From contig JADKGX010000001.1 of assembly GCA_016722065.1 (NCBI GenBank), positions 2,232,001 to 2,296,000 of the forward strand: 64,000 bases of DNA. Direction: 5' to 3'. Each line of letters opens with the position of its first letter. Position 1 is the first letter of the stretch. The notes beneath the pieces were generated by a model that worked only from the letters and a program-made list of their open reading frames with translations, did no database searches and was not told the DNA's origin. Below, piece after piece: positions 1 through 8,342 of the stretch. The position numbers were made by a program, and so were the translations under genes. Source of the stretch: Planctomycetota bacterium (GTDB lineage Bacteria; Planctomycetota; UBA8742; UBA2392).

Positions 1-572
1 ATGAACTTACCGGCGACAAAGTGAAAGCCAAAGCCGTCGGCGCCAATGCGCGCGCCGGGGTGCAGAATGCAGTTCTTGCCGACCTGGCAGCCCTGCAGAA
101 TGGTGACGTGCGGATAGATCACGGTGTTGTCGCCAATCGTGACTTCGTCGCCGATGAAGCAGTGGGGGTACACGATTACGTTTTTTCCCAGTTTCACGCC
201 GTCGCCAATGACGGTGAAAGCGCCAAGGCTGGCGCCTTGCCCCATCTCAAAGCGCTTTCCAATCGCACAATGTTCCGAGATACCGGGCAGCGGCTGCAAG
301 GGTTCCGGCCGCAGGGCGGAGATAGCCTTGCTGAACGCAAGGTCAGGGTCGTCGGCCCGCAGTGCATTCATGCCCTGGGGCACGGCAAAGCCGCCCAAGG
401 TGATGACAGCGCCGGCGCGGGATTTCTCCAGCGCCGGCAGATAGGACTTGTCGACAACAAAACAGATGTGGTCGCGGGTTGCGGCTTCAAGCTTGGCGAC
501 GTCCTTGATTTCGGCCTCGCCGTTGCCCTCCAGCTTGGCCCCGCACAACTGTGCCAGTTCGGAAAGTCGCAT
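1..572 (-). CDS. lpxD: UDP-3-O-acylglucosamine N-acyltransferase LpxD, C-terminus beyond the window
   Basis: Third step of lipid A synthesis: transfers a hydroxyacyl chain to the 2-amino group of UDP-3-O-acylglucosamine in the cytoplasm. The frame starts with ATG at 572 (MRLSELAQL) and stays open to the left edge, giving about 190 residues. Residues 1-100 match the uridine-binding LpxD N-domain, with the (F)VVDKSYLPAL and DDPDLAFSKA stretches. From about residue 105 the left-handed beta-helix hexapeptide repeats begin (VIGDGV, VTIGDN, VTILQG, ARIGADGFGF). The GADGFGF turn is characteristic of LpxD. It lies 21 bp downstream of an OmpH-like gene on the same strand, an order common in Gram-negative envelope operons (skp-lpxD). 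It implies a lipid A-containing outer membrane. Confidence 0.93.
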   Translation of the reverse strand, partial: MRLSELAQLCGAKLEGNGEAEIKDVAKLEAATRDHICFVVDKSYLPALEKSRAGAVITLGGFAVPQGMNALRADDPDLAFSKAISALRPEPLQPLPGISEHCAIGKRFEMGQGASLGAFTVIGDGVKLGKNVIVYPHCFIGDEVTIGDNTVIYPHVTILQGCQVGKNCILHPGARIGADGFGFHFVAGKF

Positions 573-593
573 TGCCCGCTCTCCTTGCCCTTG

Positions 594-1628
594 CTACTTC
601 TTTTCGACCAGCCGTTTGCCTTCTTTGTTCAGCAGCCGGATGCGCACTTCCACGCTGACGGTGGGGTCTTCCATGGACCGGCAGACCAGTGTCACCACGT
701 CATCGAGGTCCCCGTTGTTGCGCTTTGGGGCTTCGGCGGGTGCTGTGAACTTGCCGTTGTCGTCAATGGTGCCAGTGCGCACGCCCATGCGGTTCCATAC
801 CACGCGGGCATTGTCGCCCTGTGCCGTGGCGCCTTTGTCCAGCACGTCGACTTTGAGCTGGATCGATTCACCCAGCTTGAGCTCGAAATCAATCTTGTCA
901 GGATTGGCGGTGTCGTCTTTGACCAGGTGTGACAGCGCCGCGCCGGCCTTGCCGTCGGCGCCAATCGCAACCGCTTCCTTCAGGCTGACTTTGATGTCGA
1001 TGTTGCGGGTCTTGGCGGCTTCAGCGGCCACCAGGTCGGTCAGGTCGTCCGCAGGCTCGTAGTAGATGACTGGGCTGATCAACAACTGCTGTTGCAGGGC
1101 GCGAACGTCTCCCTGGGCCTCGGCCACTTTTTCGGGGTTGCGAACAATGTTCAGCACCTGGCTATAGCCGCGTTCCTTGGCCAGGTTGGTCACCAGCGTG
1201 CGCAGTTCAATGTAAGCCTGGATGGCCGAATCGCGTACTTCGGTCTGGCCGGCAGTTTCAATGCGCAGGCGTTCTTCGATGAACTTGCGGTTGAGGTCAA
1301 TCAGCTTGGACATCTGCGAAACATAGGCCGCCTGGTGGGGCTTGAGGTTCTTTAGAGAGTCCTGAAGTTCTTCCAGCTTGGGCTGGGAGTCCGCCTGAAG
1401 CTGGGCCATCTGGCGCTCGGCTTCAATGGCGATCTTCAGGTTGTCGCGCTTGAGCTTCTTGTCGTCCTTCAGCAGATTCAAAAAGTCGACGTACGCGACC
1501 TTGAACGGCTTTTCCGGCTGGGCATCAGCGCGCAGGCCGATGCTGGTGACGGCAATGCCTGCAAGAAGCCCCAGAATCAGGGTGGCAAAGCTGATGCGTG
1601 CGATGTTGCGGCTGGACAGATTTGACAT
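594..1628 (-). CDS. OmpH/Skp-like periplasmic chaperone with C-terminal beta domain
   Basis: A 344-residue exported protein. The start at 1628 (MSNLSSRN) is preferred over an ATG ten codons upstream because GGAG lies about 8 bases before it. Residues 10-35 form a hydrophobic signal or anchor segment ending near RADAQ. Residues 40-180 match the OmpH family: a KVAYVDF beta strand, then a long charged coiled coil, and an ERGYSQVLNI strand after it. Classical Skp has about 160 residues. Here a further 150 residues follow (DKIDFELKLGESIQLKVDV to the end), which look like a beta-sandwich or Ig-like domain. Skp-type trimers hold unfolded outer membrane proteins in the periplasm. lpxD follows directly, which supports an envelope-assembly operon. 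The role of the extra domain is unknown. Confidence 0.82.
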   Translation of the reverse strand: MSNLSSRNIARISFATLILGLLAGIAVTSIGLRADAQPEKPFKVAYVDFLNLLKDDKKLKRDNLKIAIEAERQMAQLQADSQPKLEELQDSLKNLKPHQAAYVSQMSKLIDLNRKFIEERLRIETAGQTEVRDSAIQAYIELRTLVTNLAKERGYSQVLNIVRNPEKVAEAQGDVRALQQQLLISPVIYYEPADDLTDLVAAEAAKTRNIDIKVSLKEAVAIGADGKAGAALSHLVKDDTANPDKIDFELKLGESIQLKVDVLDKGATAQGDNARVVWNRMGVRTGTIDDNGKFTAPAEAPKRNNGDLDDVVTLVCRSMEDPTVSVEVRIRLLNKEGKRLVEKK

Positions 1629-1780
1629 TCGGTAAACTCCAATGGCCCCATGGATCAAGACTGGATGTTGCCAAGATTGCGCGCCAATGTCAGCCGAGAA
1701 GCACTTTGAGGGCCGAATGACCGGCCCTTGACGCTGCCATGCAGTCCGTTACCTTTCTGCTGCTGCCCCAGGGCGGCGAT

Positions 1781-1855
1781 TGGCCCTTGGTGTAATTGGT
1801 AACACACCTGACTCTGAATCAGGTATTCAAGGTTCGAGTCCTTGAGGGCCAGCCA
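1781..1855 (+). tRNA. tRNA-Gln (anticodon CTG)
   Basis: A full cloverleaf can be drawn. Acceptor TGGCCCT pairs with AGGGCCA. The D stem is GTGT/ACAC with an AATTGGTA loop. The anticodon stem is CCTGA/TCAGG with loop CTCTGAA, so positions 34-36 are CTG. The variable loop is TATT. The T arm is CAAGG-TTCGAGT-CCTTG. The discriminator is G at 1852 and CCA is encoded at 1853-1855. It reads CAG codons. Confidence 0.95.
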
Positions 1856-1926
1856 AAACTCCACAGCGGCCCGGTCCAGACCGGGCCGCTGGTCATTTCC
1901 ACAGGGCAAACTGCGGGAAGGGCAGC

Positions 1927-2472
1927 ATGACACAGCCAGCACGCATCGGCATCGTCACGGTTTCTGACCGCGCATCGCGGGGCGAATACGAGGACAAGGG
2001 CGGCCCCGCCATTGAGGTCGAGTTAACTAAAATCCTGCTTTCCGAGTGGGAGGCCGTCACGGTGGTGATTCCGGACGAGCGCAAGCTGATTGCCGAAGCC
2101 TTGATCGACCTGTGTGATCACGAGGGCTGCTGCCTGGTGGTGACAACTGGCGGCACGGGCCCCGCCAAGCGCGATGTAACGCCGGAAGCCACGCTGGACG
2201 TGTGCGAAAAGCCCATGCCTGGCTTTGGGGAGTTGATGCGGGCGGTCAGTCTGAAGTCCGTGCCCACGGCGATTTTGTCGCGCCAAGTAGCGGGCATTCG
2301 CGGCAAGTCGCTGATTGTGAACCTGCCCGGCAACCCGCCGGCGATTCATGACTGCATGCTGGCGGTGTTTCCGGCCATTCCGTACTGCATTGATCTGCTG
2401 GAAGGGCCCTGGCTGGACACTGACCCGGCCTACTGCGCTGCCTTTCGGCCCAAGCACGCCAAGAAGAAGTAG
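1927..2472 (+). CDS. mogA: Molybdopterin adenylyltransferase MogA
   Basis: A 181-residue protein that adenylylates molybdopterin before molybdenum insertion, in the cytoplasm. The MoaB/MogA fold is clear: ARIGIVTVSDRASRGEYEDKGG at the N-terminus, the TTGGTGPAKRDVTPEAT nucleotide/pterin loop near residue 75, MPGFGELMR, PTAILSRQVAGIR, and NLPGNPPAI near residue 140. The C-terminal PYCIDLLEGPW and AAFRPK stretches are closer to MogA than to MoaB. GGAAGGGCAGC lies just before the ATG. It stands alone, between tRNA-Gln and the convergent trkA-like gene, with no other molybdenum cofactor gene in the window. Confidence 0.92.
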   Translation: MTQPARIGIVTVSDRASRGEYEDKGGPAIEVELTKILLSEWEAVTVVIPDERKLIAEALIDLCDHEGCCLVVTTGGTGPAKRDVTPEATLDVCEKPMPGFGELMRAVSLKSVPTAILSRQVAGIRGKSLIVNLPGNPPAIHDCMLAVFPAIPYCIDLLEGPWLDTDPAYCAAFRPKHAKKK

Positions 2473-2531
2473 TTCCGCTTTCCTGATCAGCGTCTGACCA
2501 GATCTATGGTGCGCCTGCACCGAAACTGCGG

Positions 2532-3212
2532 CTACTCCATTTCGCGCAGGAAGCGGTCGATGTCCTTGTCCTTGCCGACCAGCATCAGCACGTCGTCTTC
2601 CTGTGGCACAGTGTCTGGGCCCGGAATACTGATGCTTTCACTACCGCTGCCGGGACCGGCCCCCACGGCCGGGTTACGAATCGCAACCAGGTTCAGCCCG
2701 AAGTTCTTGCGCAGTTGCAGCTCCATCAGTGTCTTGCCGCGCACGCCCGGTGGGGCCTTCACTTGCACGAAACTGTGTTCGCTGCCGATTTCCACGGCCT
2801 CCAGCAAGCTGGGCTTGGCCAGCTTCATTGAAAGTTTCAGCGCCGCCTGTTCTTCGGGCAGAATCACTTCGTCGGCACCCAGGCGTCGCAGAATCGTTTC
2901 CTTGACACGGTCGTTGGCGCGGGCAATCACCCGGGGAAAATCCAGGTCGCGCGCGGCCAGCATGGCCAGTTGGCAGGCCTCAAAGTTTTCGCCAATTGCC
3001 ACGACCACGGTGTCGACCTTGCCAAGGCCCAGGGACCGCTGGGTCTCCAGGTCGGTGGCGTCGGCTTGCACGGCCAGAGCAACGCGGTCTTTGATGTCGT
3101 TGACGATGTCGGGCTTGGAATCGATGGCGATGACTTCAATGCCCTCCTTGGCAAGGTTTTCGGCCAGTGCCATGCCAAAGCGGCCTAACCCGATTACTGC
3201 GACCTTCTGCAT
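2532..3212 (-). CDS. trkA: TrkA/KtrA-type potassium channel regulatory subunit
   Basis: A 226-residue cytoplasmic gating subunit for the TrkH/KtrB-type channel encoded just upstream. The start at 3212 (MQKVAVIGLGRFG) has GGAA ahead of it and places the Rossmann motif GxGxxG at the very N-terminus, as in the family. Residues 1-135 form the RCK-N NAD/ATP-binding domain, with IDSKPDIV following the dinucleotide loop and VVVAIGENFEACQLAML. Residues 145-226 match an RCK-C (TrkA-C) domain. That domain carries a Gly/Ser-rich insertion (AVGAGPGSGSES) not usual in short KtrA proteins. It is the last gene of the gpmI-pgi-trkH-trkA operon. Confidence 0.93.
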   Translation of the reverse strand: MQKVAVIGLGRFGMALAENLAKEGIEVIAIDSKPDIVNDIKDRVALAVQADATDLETQRSLGLGKVDTVVVAIGENFEACQLAMLAARDLDFPRVIARANDRVKETILRRLGADEVILPEEQAALKLSMKLAKPSLLEAVEIGSEHSFVQVKAPPGVRGKTLMELQLRKNFGLNLVAIRNPAVGAGPGSGSESISIPGPDTVPQEDDVLMLVGKDKDIDRFLREME

Positions 3213-3282
3213 AGGGTTCCTGTTTCTTTGCGGCCCGGTGCCATGCGCGTGGCGGGGCCGGACATCTGCAACTGCGGGGCTA

Positions 3283-5121
3283 TCAGCCAATCATGACGGC
3301 TTCGTCGGGGTACTCAAACTTCTGTGCCCTGCGGCTGCCAATGGCCAGCACCAGGGTGAGCGGCCCTACGCGCCCTACAAACATGGTGGCAATGATGATC
3401 AGCTTGCCACCGAAGGTCAACTCAGGTGTCAGGCCGGTACTCAAGCCCACCGTACAGAACGCGCTGACCACTTCAAACGTGACGTTTTCAAACCCGTGGC
3501 GCGCGGCGGCGGCGCCATCGGCTTCGGTGATCATCATGGCCATGGTCGCCATGTTGACCAGCACCAGCACCAGCACCAGCATTACCAGGCTTTTGCGGAT
3601 CAGCCCTTCAGGGATGCGGCGCCGGAACGCTTCAGGGGATCTGCCTCGAAAGGTGGCTACCAGCGCCAGAAACATCAGTGCAAAGGTGGTGGTCTTGAGG
3701 CCACCGCCGGTGCTGCCCGGGCTGGCGCCCACCATCATGAGCAGAATCGTGAAGTATTTGGATGCCGGCTTCATGTTGGCGACATCCACGGTGTTGAAAC
3801 CCGCCGTGCGGGGCGTCATGCCGCCGAAAAATGCGCGCGCCAGTTGGTCGCCCCAGCCCAGGTCACGCAGCGTATTGTTGTATTCCAGGGCATAAAACCC
3901 GGCTGTGCCCGCAAACAGCAGAAGCCCGGTTGCCACCAGCACCATCTTGGTCTGCACCGTCAAGCGCGGAATAGCCTGGTTGCGTACGCGGCGTCGAAGG
4001 AACGGCACTCGACGAGCCAGCGGGTGGGCCCAGAAGCGATAGGTCAGCAGGTCGGTCATGACCGTAAAGCCCAGGCCACCCAGCACCACGAGGCTGCTGA
4101 TGCTGAGCACCATCGGCCAGCTTCCGGCGTAACGCACCAGGCTGTCGCCATGCAGGGAAAACCCGGCATTGCAAAACGCGCTGATGGAGTGAAACGCCGA
4201 GTAATACAACTGCTCGCCGGCCGGCAACGCGGTGCCGGCCTCGTCGACCCAGTTACCGTACAGGGCCAGCGTGCCTGCCAGCTCAATGGAAAACGTCAGG
4301 CCCAAAATCCAGGCGATCATGCGGCCGACCCTGCCGACAAAATCCACGTTGATCATCTCGCCAAATGCGGAGGCATCGCGCACGCCAGTGCCGCGGCCAA
4401 ACAGCAGGCTGAAGAACGCGGCAAAGGTCATGATGCCCAGCCCACCAATCTGGATCAGGGTCAGGATCACCAATTGCCCAAAGCGCGTGAAGTCGCGCCC
4501 GATGTCCAGCACGGTCAAACCAGTTACGCAGGTAGCGGAGGTCGACATGAACAGCGCGTTCATGGGCGTAGGGTTCACGCCCGGCTTGTGTGCGCCAGGC
4601 AGAAGCAACAGGCCCGCGCCAATCAGAATCAACACCAGAAAGCTGCCCACAAACACCATCAGTGGCGCACTGGCCAGGCGCGTAATGAAGCTGAACAGCC
4701 GCAACAGCCGCGAGCCCACAAAGCCCAACAGCCCGGCCTGGGTAAGGTACGCAAAGGCTGTAAAGGTGCCTTCGTCGTCCAGTACACCCGTAACCCAGTG
4801 CGAAAAGAAAAACAGCGCCAGCCCAAGAAACACGCCCACCAGCAGGGCAATGGTGTCCGGCCCGGCGTGTTCCCAGCCATCGCGCAAGCGTCTGGCAACG
4901 GCATACACGCCAACGGTCTCGCCAATAAGCACCAGCAGGCACAGCGACTGAAAAATCGCCACCAGCGGTTCCCAGGCCGCAGGAAACAGCTTGCCATGAA
5001 ACAGCAGAAAGCTGGCCAGACCCAGTATCGCCACGACTGCATTGGGCCAGAAATAGCGGGCGCGCCAGGCCTCGACCCGTTCACTTGTAAACAAGCGATG
5101 TATGACGGCTGTTTCGGACAC
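3283..5121 (-). CDS. trkH: TrkH/KtrB-family potassium uptake membrane subunit
   Basis: A 612-residue integral membrane protein forming the ion path of a Trk/Ktr system. The four pore repeats carry the filter glycines: TCVTGLT, FCNAGFS, GASPGSTGGG and FCTVGLSTG. Many hydrophobic helices surround them. An N-terminal extension of about 140 residues with extra membrane segments makes it longer than KtrB (about 450). It starts with GTG at 5121, whose G is shared with the last base of the upstream pgi stop (TAGTG), so translation is probably coupled to pgi. trkA follows 70 bases after its stop. Placing a potassium channel inside a glycolytic operon is unusual. Confidence 0.92.
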   Translation of the reverse strand: MSETAVIHRLFTSERVEAWRARYFWPNAVVAILGLASFLLFHGKLFPAAWEPLVAIFQSLCLLVLIGETVGVYAVARRLRDGWEHAGPDTIALLVGVFLGLALFFFSHWVTGVLDDEGTFTAFAYLTQAGLLGFVGSRLLRLFSFITRLASAPLMVFVGSFLVLILIGAGLLLLPGAHKPGVNPTPMNALFMSTSATCVTGLTVLDIGRDFTRFGQLVILTLIQIGGLGIMTFAAFFSLLFGRGTGVRDASAFGEMINVDFVGRVGRMIAWILGLTFSIELAGTLALYGNWVDEAGTALPAGEQLYYSAFHSISAFCNAGFSLHGDSLVRYAGSWPMVLSISSLVVLGGLGFTVMTDLLTYRFWAHPLARRVPFLRRRVRNQAIPRLTVQTKMVLVATGLLLFAGTAGFYALEYNNTLRDLGWGDQLARAFFGGMTPRTAGFNTVDVANMKPASKYFTILLMMVGASPGSTGGGLKTTTFALMFLALVATFRGRSPEAFRRRIPEGLIRKSLVMLVLVLVLVNMATMAMMITEADGAAAARHGFENVTFEVVSAFCTVGLSTGLTPELTFGGKLIIIATMFVGRVGPLTLVLAIGSRRAQKFEYPDEAVMIG

Positions 5122-6425
5122 TAGCCCCCCAGCATCCTGCGCGAAATCCGCTTGCCCAATTCCACCGCCGGCTGGTCATAGGGGTTCACGCCCAGCGCCA
5201 GGCCCGCAATGCTGGTGGCAACCTGCAGGCCCATCATCAGGGCGCCCAGCGATTCGGCGTCTACCTGGGGCAACTGCACCGTCGCGTTGGCCCGGCCCCG
5301 TTTGACACAAGCTTCCACCGTGCCCGCCCACTGGCTGTCAATGATCTGGCCCAGGCTGCGTCCCCGAAGGAACTCAGCCCCGAATTGTGGCCAGTCAAAT
5401 TCACCCAGTTTCACGTCCATCTCGTGGTGCATTACACGCACAAACAGCAGCAGCTTGTCGTTTGGGCCATCCAGAAAAAGCTGAAGTTGGGCGTGCTGGT
5501 CCGTGGGGCCGGTGGCCGGGATTACGGCCTGGCCAAAGCTGACCTTGCGGCCCTGCTGTTCGCATTCCTTGCCAAGGCTTTCGTCCCACAACTGCACAAA
5601 CCAGTCCGCCAGGCAGCGCAGTCGCGCACTGTAGGGCATGAACACAAGATTGTTCTTACCCAGTTGCAATTGCTGGGTGGCGTACAATCCAAGGCGTGCC
5701 GCCCAATCGCCTCTGGAATCCGTTCCCAGGCAGCGCTTGCGTTCTATGGCGGCGCCACGCAGCAGCCCTGCCACGTCAATGTTCAGCAGCGCAGCGGGCA
5801 CCAGGCCAGCGGCGGAAAGCACGGAAAAACGTCCACCCACGCGTGGCGGTATCGACGCTGATTCCAGGCAGTGTGTGTCCGCAAAGGCACGCAGTGGGCC
5901 TTGGTCGGGGTCGGTCACGACAATCAGGTGGTCGCGCAGCGGCAGCCCTGCGGCGTTCAGCCGCTCAACAAAGAAGCCCATGGCGGCCACGGTTTCAATC
6001 GTTCCCCCGGACTTGGAGATCACGACAAACAGCGTCTGCGGCAGTTCAATGCGCGTCACAATGTCGGCAAACAACCAGGGGTCGGTACTGTCCACAATAT
6101 GCAGGTCAACGTGATCTACGGGCCGTCCCAGTGCCTGCACCAGCGCGCGCAGCCCCAGCGCGCTTCCGCCAATACCCAGAACCACAAGATAACGAAAGCG
6201 CCCCAACCGGATCTGCGTCAGTTCGAGTACGCTTTCCAGGCCGCGATCATCAATGGGAAGGTCCAGGTACGCGTGCTGCCCCGCTGCGTGTTCCGCGGCC
6301 AGGCGTGCCCGCAACTGTGCCAGGGTGTGCTCGCTTTGCGCGATTTCTTCGTCGGCAATGCCGTGGGCGCCGACGCGGGCGGCGGCAAGGTTGGTGGCAT
6401 TCAGCGTGATCGTGGATTCATTCAT
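5121..6425 (-). CDS. pgi: Glucose-6-phosphate isomerase
   Basis: A 434-residue cytoplasmic enzyme interconverting glucose 6-phosphate and fructose 6-phosphate. Visible family signatures are VVLGIGGSALGLRAL near residue 85, the phosphate-binding VISKSGGTIETVAAMGFF near 140, GGRFSVLSAAGL near 195, and GPTDQHAQLQLFLDGP near 310 with the catalytic-region histidine. The length fits the shorter bacterial PGI form (about 430-450). The ATG at 6425 overlaps the gpmI stop by four bases (ATGA), and its own TAG overlaps the trkH GTG, so all three are probably translated from one message. Confidence 0.95.
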   Translation of the reverse strand: MNESTITLNATNLAAARVGAHGIADEEIAQSEHTLAQLRARLAAEHAAGQHAYLDLPIDDRGLESVLELTQIRLGRFRYLVVLGIGGSALGLRALVQALGRPVDHVDLHIVDSTDPWLFADIVTRIELPQTLFVVISKSGGTIETVAAMGFFVERLNAAGLPLRDHLIVVTDPDQGPLRAFADTHCLESASIPPRVGGRFSVLSAAGLVPAALLNIDVAGLLRGAAIERKRCLGTDSRGDWAARLGLYATQQLQLGKNNLVFMPYSARLRCLADWFVQLWDESLGKECEQQGRKVSFGQAVIPATGPTDQHAQLQLFLDGPNDKLLLFVRVMHHEMDVKLGEFDWPQFGAEFLRGRSLGQIIDSQWAGTVEACVKRGRANATVQLPQVDAESLGALMMGLQVATSIAGLALGVNPYDQPAVELGKRISRRMLGG

Positions 6426-8032
6426 GCCAGCAACGATTCTCCGGTCATTTCCGCGGGCTGATCAAGACCCATCAGCGCCAGCACGGTCGGTGCGACGTCG
6501 GCCAGACGGCCGGGCTTGAGGGTTCGGCCGGGCGGGCGCTTGCCGGTCAGAATCAGCGGCACCGGGTTGTGGCTGTGCTGCGTGCTGGCCACCATGCCGG
6601 CCGGCAGGCCGCTGACCGCAGGCGCCAAATAGCCGGCACCCCGTTCCTGGTTGCGCGGGTCGTTGGCGGCGCTGGCACTAAGCAGCATTTCTTCGGCGTT
6701 GCCGTGATCGGCCGTAACCAGCACGGCAAAACCACTGGCCTGTGCAGCAGCCACGACTTGATACAGTCCTTGGTCTGCCGCCTGCACGCCCCTGGTTGCG
6801 GCCTGCACCATGCCGGTGTGGCCCGTCATGTCGGGGTTGGCAAAGTTGACCAGCACAAAGGCAAACCGGCCCGATCCAATCGCCTGAACCACGTCGGCCG
6901 CGACTTCGCTGGCGCTCATCTCTGGTTGCAGGTCATAGGTTGCCACTTTGGGCGAGGGCACCAGCTTGCGCTCTTCGCCAGGGTTCGGTTGCTCGCGCCC
7001 ACCATTAAAGAAGTAGGTTACGTGGGCGTATTTTTCGGTTTCCGCGCAGCGAAACTGCTGCAGGCCCTTTCTGGCAAGCCACTGGCCCAGGGTGTTGTTC
7101 AAGGATTGCGGGGCATAGGCAACTGTGGCCGCAATGTCTTGCGCGTAGCTGGTCATGGTTACCAGACTGGCGCGCGGCACGCGGCGGCGCGTAAAGCCAT
7201 CAAACTCAGGGCTGGTCAGGGCACGGCAGAACTGGCGTGCCCGATCGGCCCGGAAGTTGAACCACAGCACGCAATCACCGTCGCGAATCGTGCCCAGCGG
7301 CTCGCCGTGGGTTACGACTATCTTGGGGGTAATGAATTCGTCTGTCACGCCGGCGGCATAACTTTGCTCAATGGCCGCCACGGCATCGGGCACAATCTCG
7401 CCCTCGCCTAGCGTGTAGGCATTCCAGGCTGTCTCGGTGCGCTCCCAGCGTTTGTCGCGGTCCATGGCGTAATAGCGCCCGCAAACCGTGGCAATGCGCC
7501 CGATACCCGCCTGGGCAATCTTGTCGGCCAAGGCCTGTACAAAGCCAGCGCCGCCGGTGGGCGAGGAATCACGGCCATCGGTGATAGCGTGTATGAACAC
7601 ACGGTCGCCGGGAAACTGTTTCTCTCGCAGGCACTCCAGCAACGCAAACAGGTGCCCAAGGCTTGCGTGAACCCCGCCGTCGCTGACCAATCCCATCAAG
7701 TGAATGGCGTTGGTTGGCTGGGCGGCATCCATCGCCGCCTGCCAGGCCGGGTTTTCAAAAAACACGCCCTCGCGAATGTCTTTGTCAATGCGTGACACCT
7801 CCTGCCACACCACGCGGCCCGCGCCAAGGTTCAGGTGGCCTACTTCGCTGTTGCCGAACAGTTCCGGTGGCAACCCCACTTCTTCGCCACAGGCTTGCAG
7901 GGTCGTGTGTGGCTCGGTGCCCCACAGGCGGTTGAAGGTGGCCGGGTTTGCCAGCGTTACCGCGTTGCCGGGGCCGGGCGGCGCAATGCCCCAGCCGTCC
8001 AGAATCACCAGCAGCACGGGTTGAACTTTCAT
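6422..8032 (-). CDS. gpmI: 2,3-bisphosphoglycerate-independent phosphoglycerate mutase
   Basis: A 536-residue cytoplasmic dimanganese enzyme interconverting 3- and 2-phosphoglycerate. It has the alkaline-phosphatase-like metal sites (LLVILDGWGI at the N-terminus, TADHGNAEE and HSHNPVP at the C-terminus) and the catalytic serine motif FGNSEVGHLNLGAGR near residue 62. ITDGRDSSP lies near residue 150. Length matches the iPGM family (about 510-550). It is first in the minus-strand operon and overlaps pgi by four bases. The region upstream (8033-8130) has no gene and presumably holds the operon promoter. Confidence 0.96.
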   Translation of the reverse strand: MKVQPVLLVILDGWGIAPPGPGNAVTLANPATFNRLWGTEPHTTLQACGEEVGLPPELFGNSEVGHLNLGAGRVVWQEVSRIDKDIREGVFFENPAWQAAMDAAQPTNAIHLMGLVSDGGVHASLGHLFALLECLREKQFPGDRVFIHAITDGRDSSPTGGAGFVQALADKIAQAGIGRIATVCGRYYAMDRDKRWERTETAWNAYTLGEGEIVPDAVAAIEQSYAAGVTDEFITPKIVVTHGEPLGTIRDGDCVLWFNFRADRARQFCRALTSPEFDGFTRRRVPRASLVTMTSYAQDIAATVAYAPQSLNNTLGQWLARKGLQQFRCAETEKYAHVTYFFNGGREQPNPGEERKLVPSPKVATYDLQPEMSASEVAADVVQAIGSGRFAFVLVNFANPDMTGHTGMVQAATRGVQAADQGLYQVVAAAQASGFAVLVTADHGNAEEMLLSASAANDPRNQERGAGYLAPAVSGLPAGMVASTQHSHNPVPLILTGKRPPGRTLKPGRLADVAPTVLALMGLDQPAEMTGESLLA

Positions 8033-8130
8033 GGTGGCCAGAGTCTAGCTAATGCCGCCGCGGAAACAAAAGGCGCGGCAGGCAGAGTGCTTCCAGCGCT
8101 TGTAGGCGCCGTGGTGTATCGGCAGGCTGT

Positions 8131-8170
8131 ACCAACAAAATCACCCGCCAAGGCGGGTGATTTTGTTGGT
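8131..8170. terminator. Perfect 19-bp palindrome fused to the tRNA-Ala 3' end, probable bidirectional terminator
   Basis: Arms 8131-8149 and 8152-8170 are perfect inverted copies separated by AA. The core CACCCGCC/GGCGGGTG is flanked by A- and T-rich parts, giving GC-hairpin plus T-tract geometry in both directions. The right arm includes the tRNA-Ala discriminator and CCA end (8167-8170), so the hairpin competes with the acceptor terminus of the transcript. Confidence 0.75.
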
Positions 8171-8242
8171 GGACCAAAGGGGACTTGAACCCCTGACCCC
8201 CTGCATGCCATGCAGGTGCTCTACCAACTGAGCTATTGGCCC
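8167..8242 (-). tRNA. tRNA-Ala (anticodon GGC)
   Basis: On the minus strand the transcript starts GGGCCAATAGCTCAG. The acceptor GGGCCAA pairs with TTGGTCC (one G-U pair). The anticodon stem is CCTGC/GCAGG with loop ATGGCAT, so the anticodon is GGC. The T arm is AGGGG-TTCAAGT-CCCCT. The discriminator is A, and CCA is encoded at 8169-8167. Confidence 0.95.
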
Positions 8243-8342
8243 ATCGCGCGGGGATGGTAATGGTGGCTCTTGCCCCGCGCAAGGTGGCGGCACCGGGCAC
8301 TTTCCGTTGCCGATTGTGCGGTTGGCAACCTAAAACGTCGGC

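Noticed and set aside
1707..1731. Possible terminator hairpin GGGCCG-AATGAC-CGGCCC upstream of the OmpH-like gene
   Set aside because: No T-run on either strand and no gene ending there; too weak to list.
2506..5124. An 872-codon open frame on the plus strand opposite trkA and trkH
   Set aside because: The trkH and trkA products on the other strand show full family motifs. The plus-strand text is His/Gln/Arg-rich with no domain, as expected from high-GC antisense.
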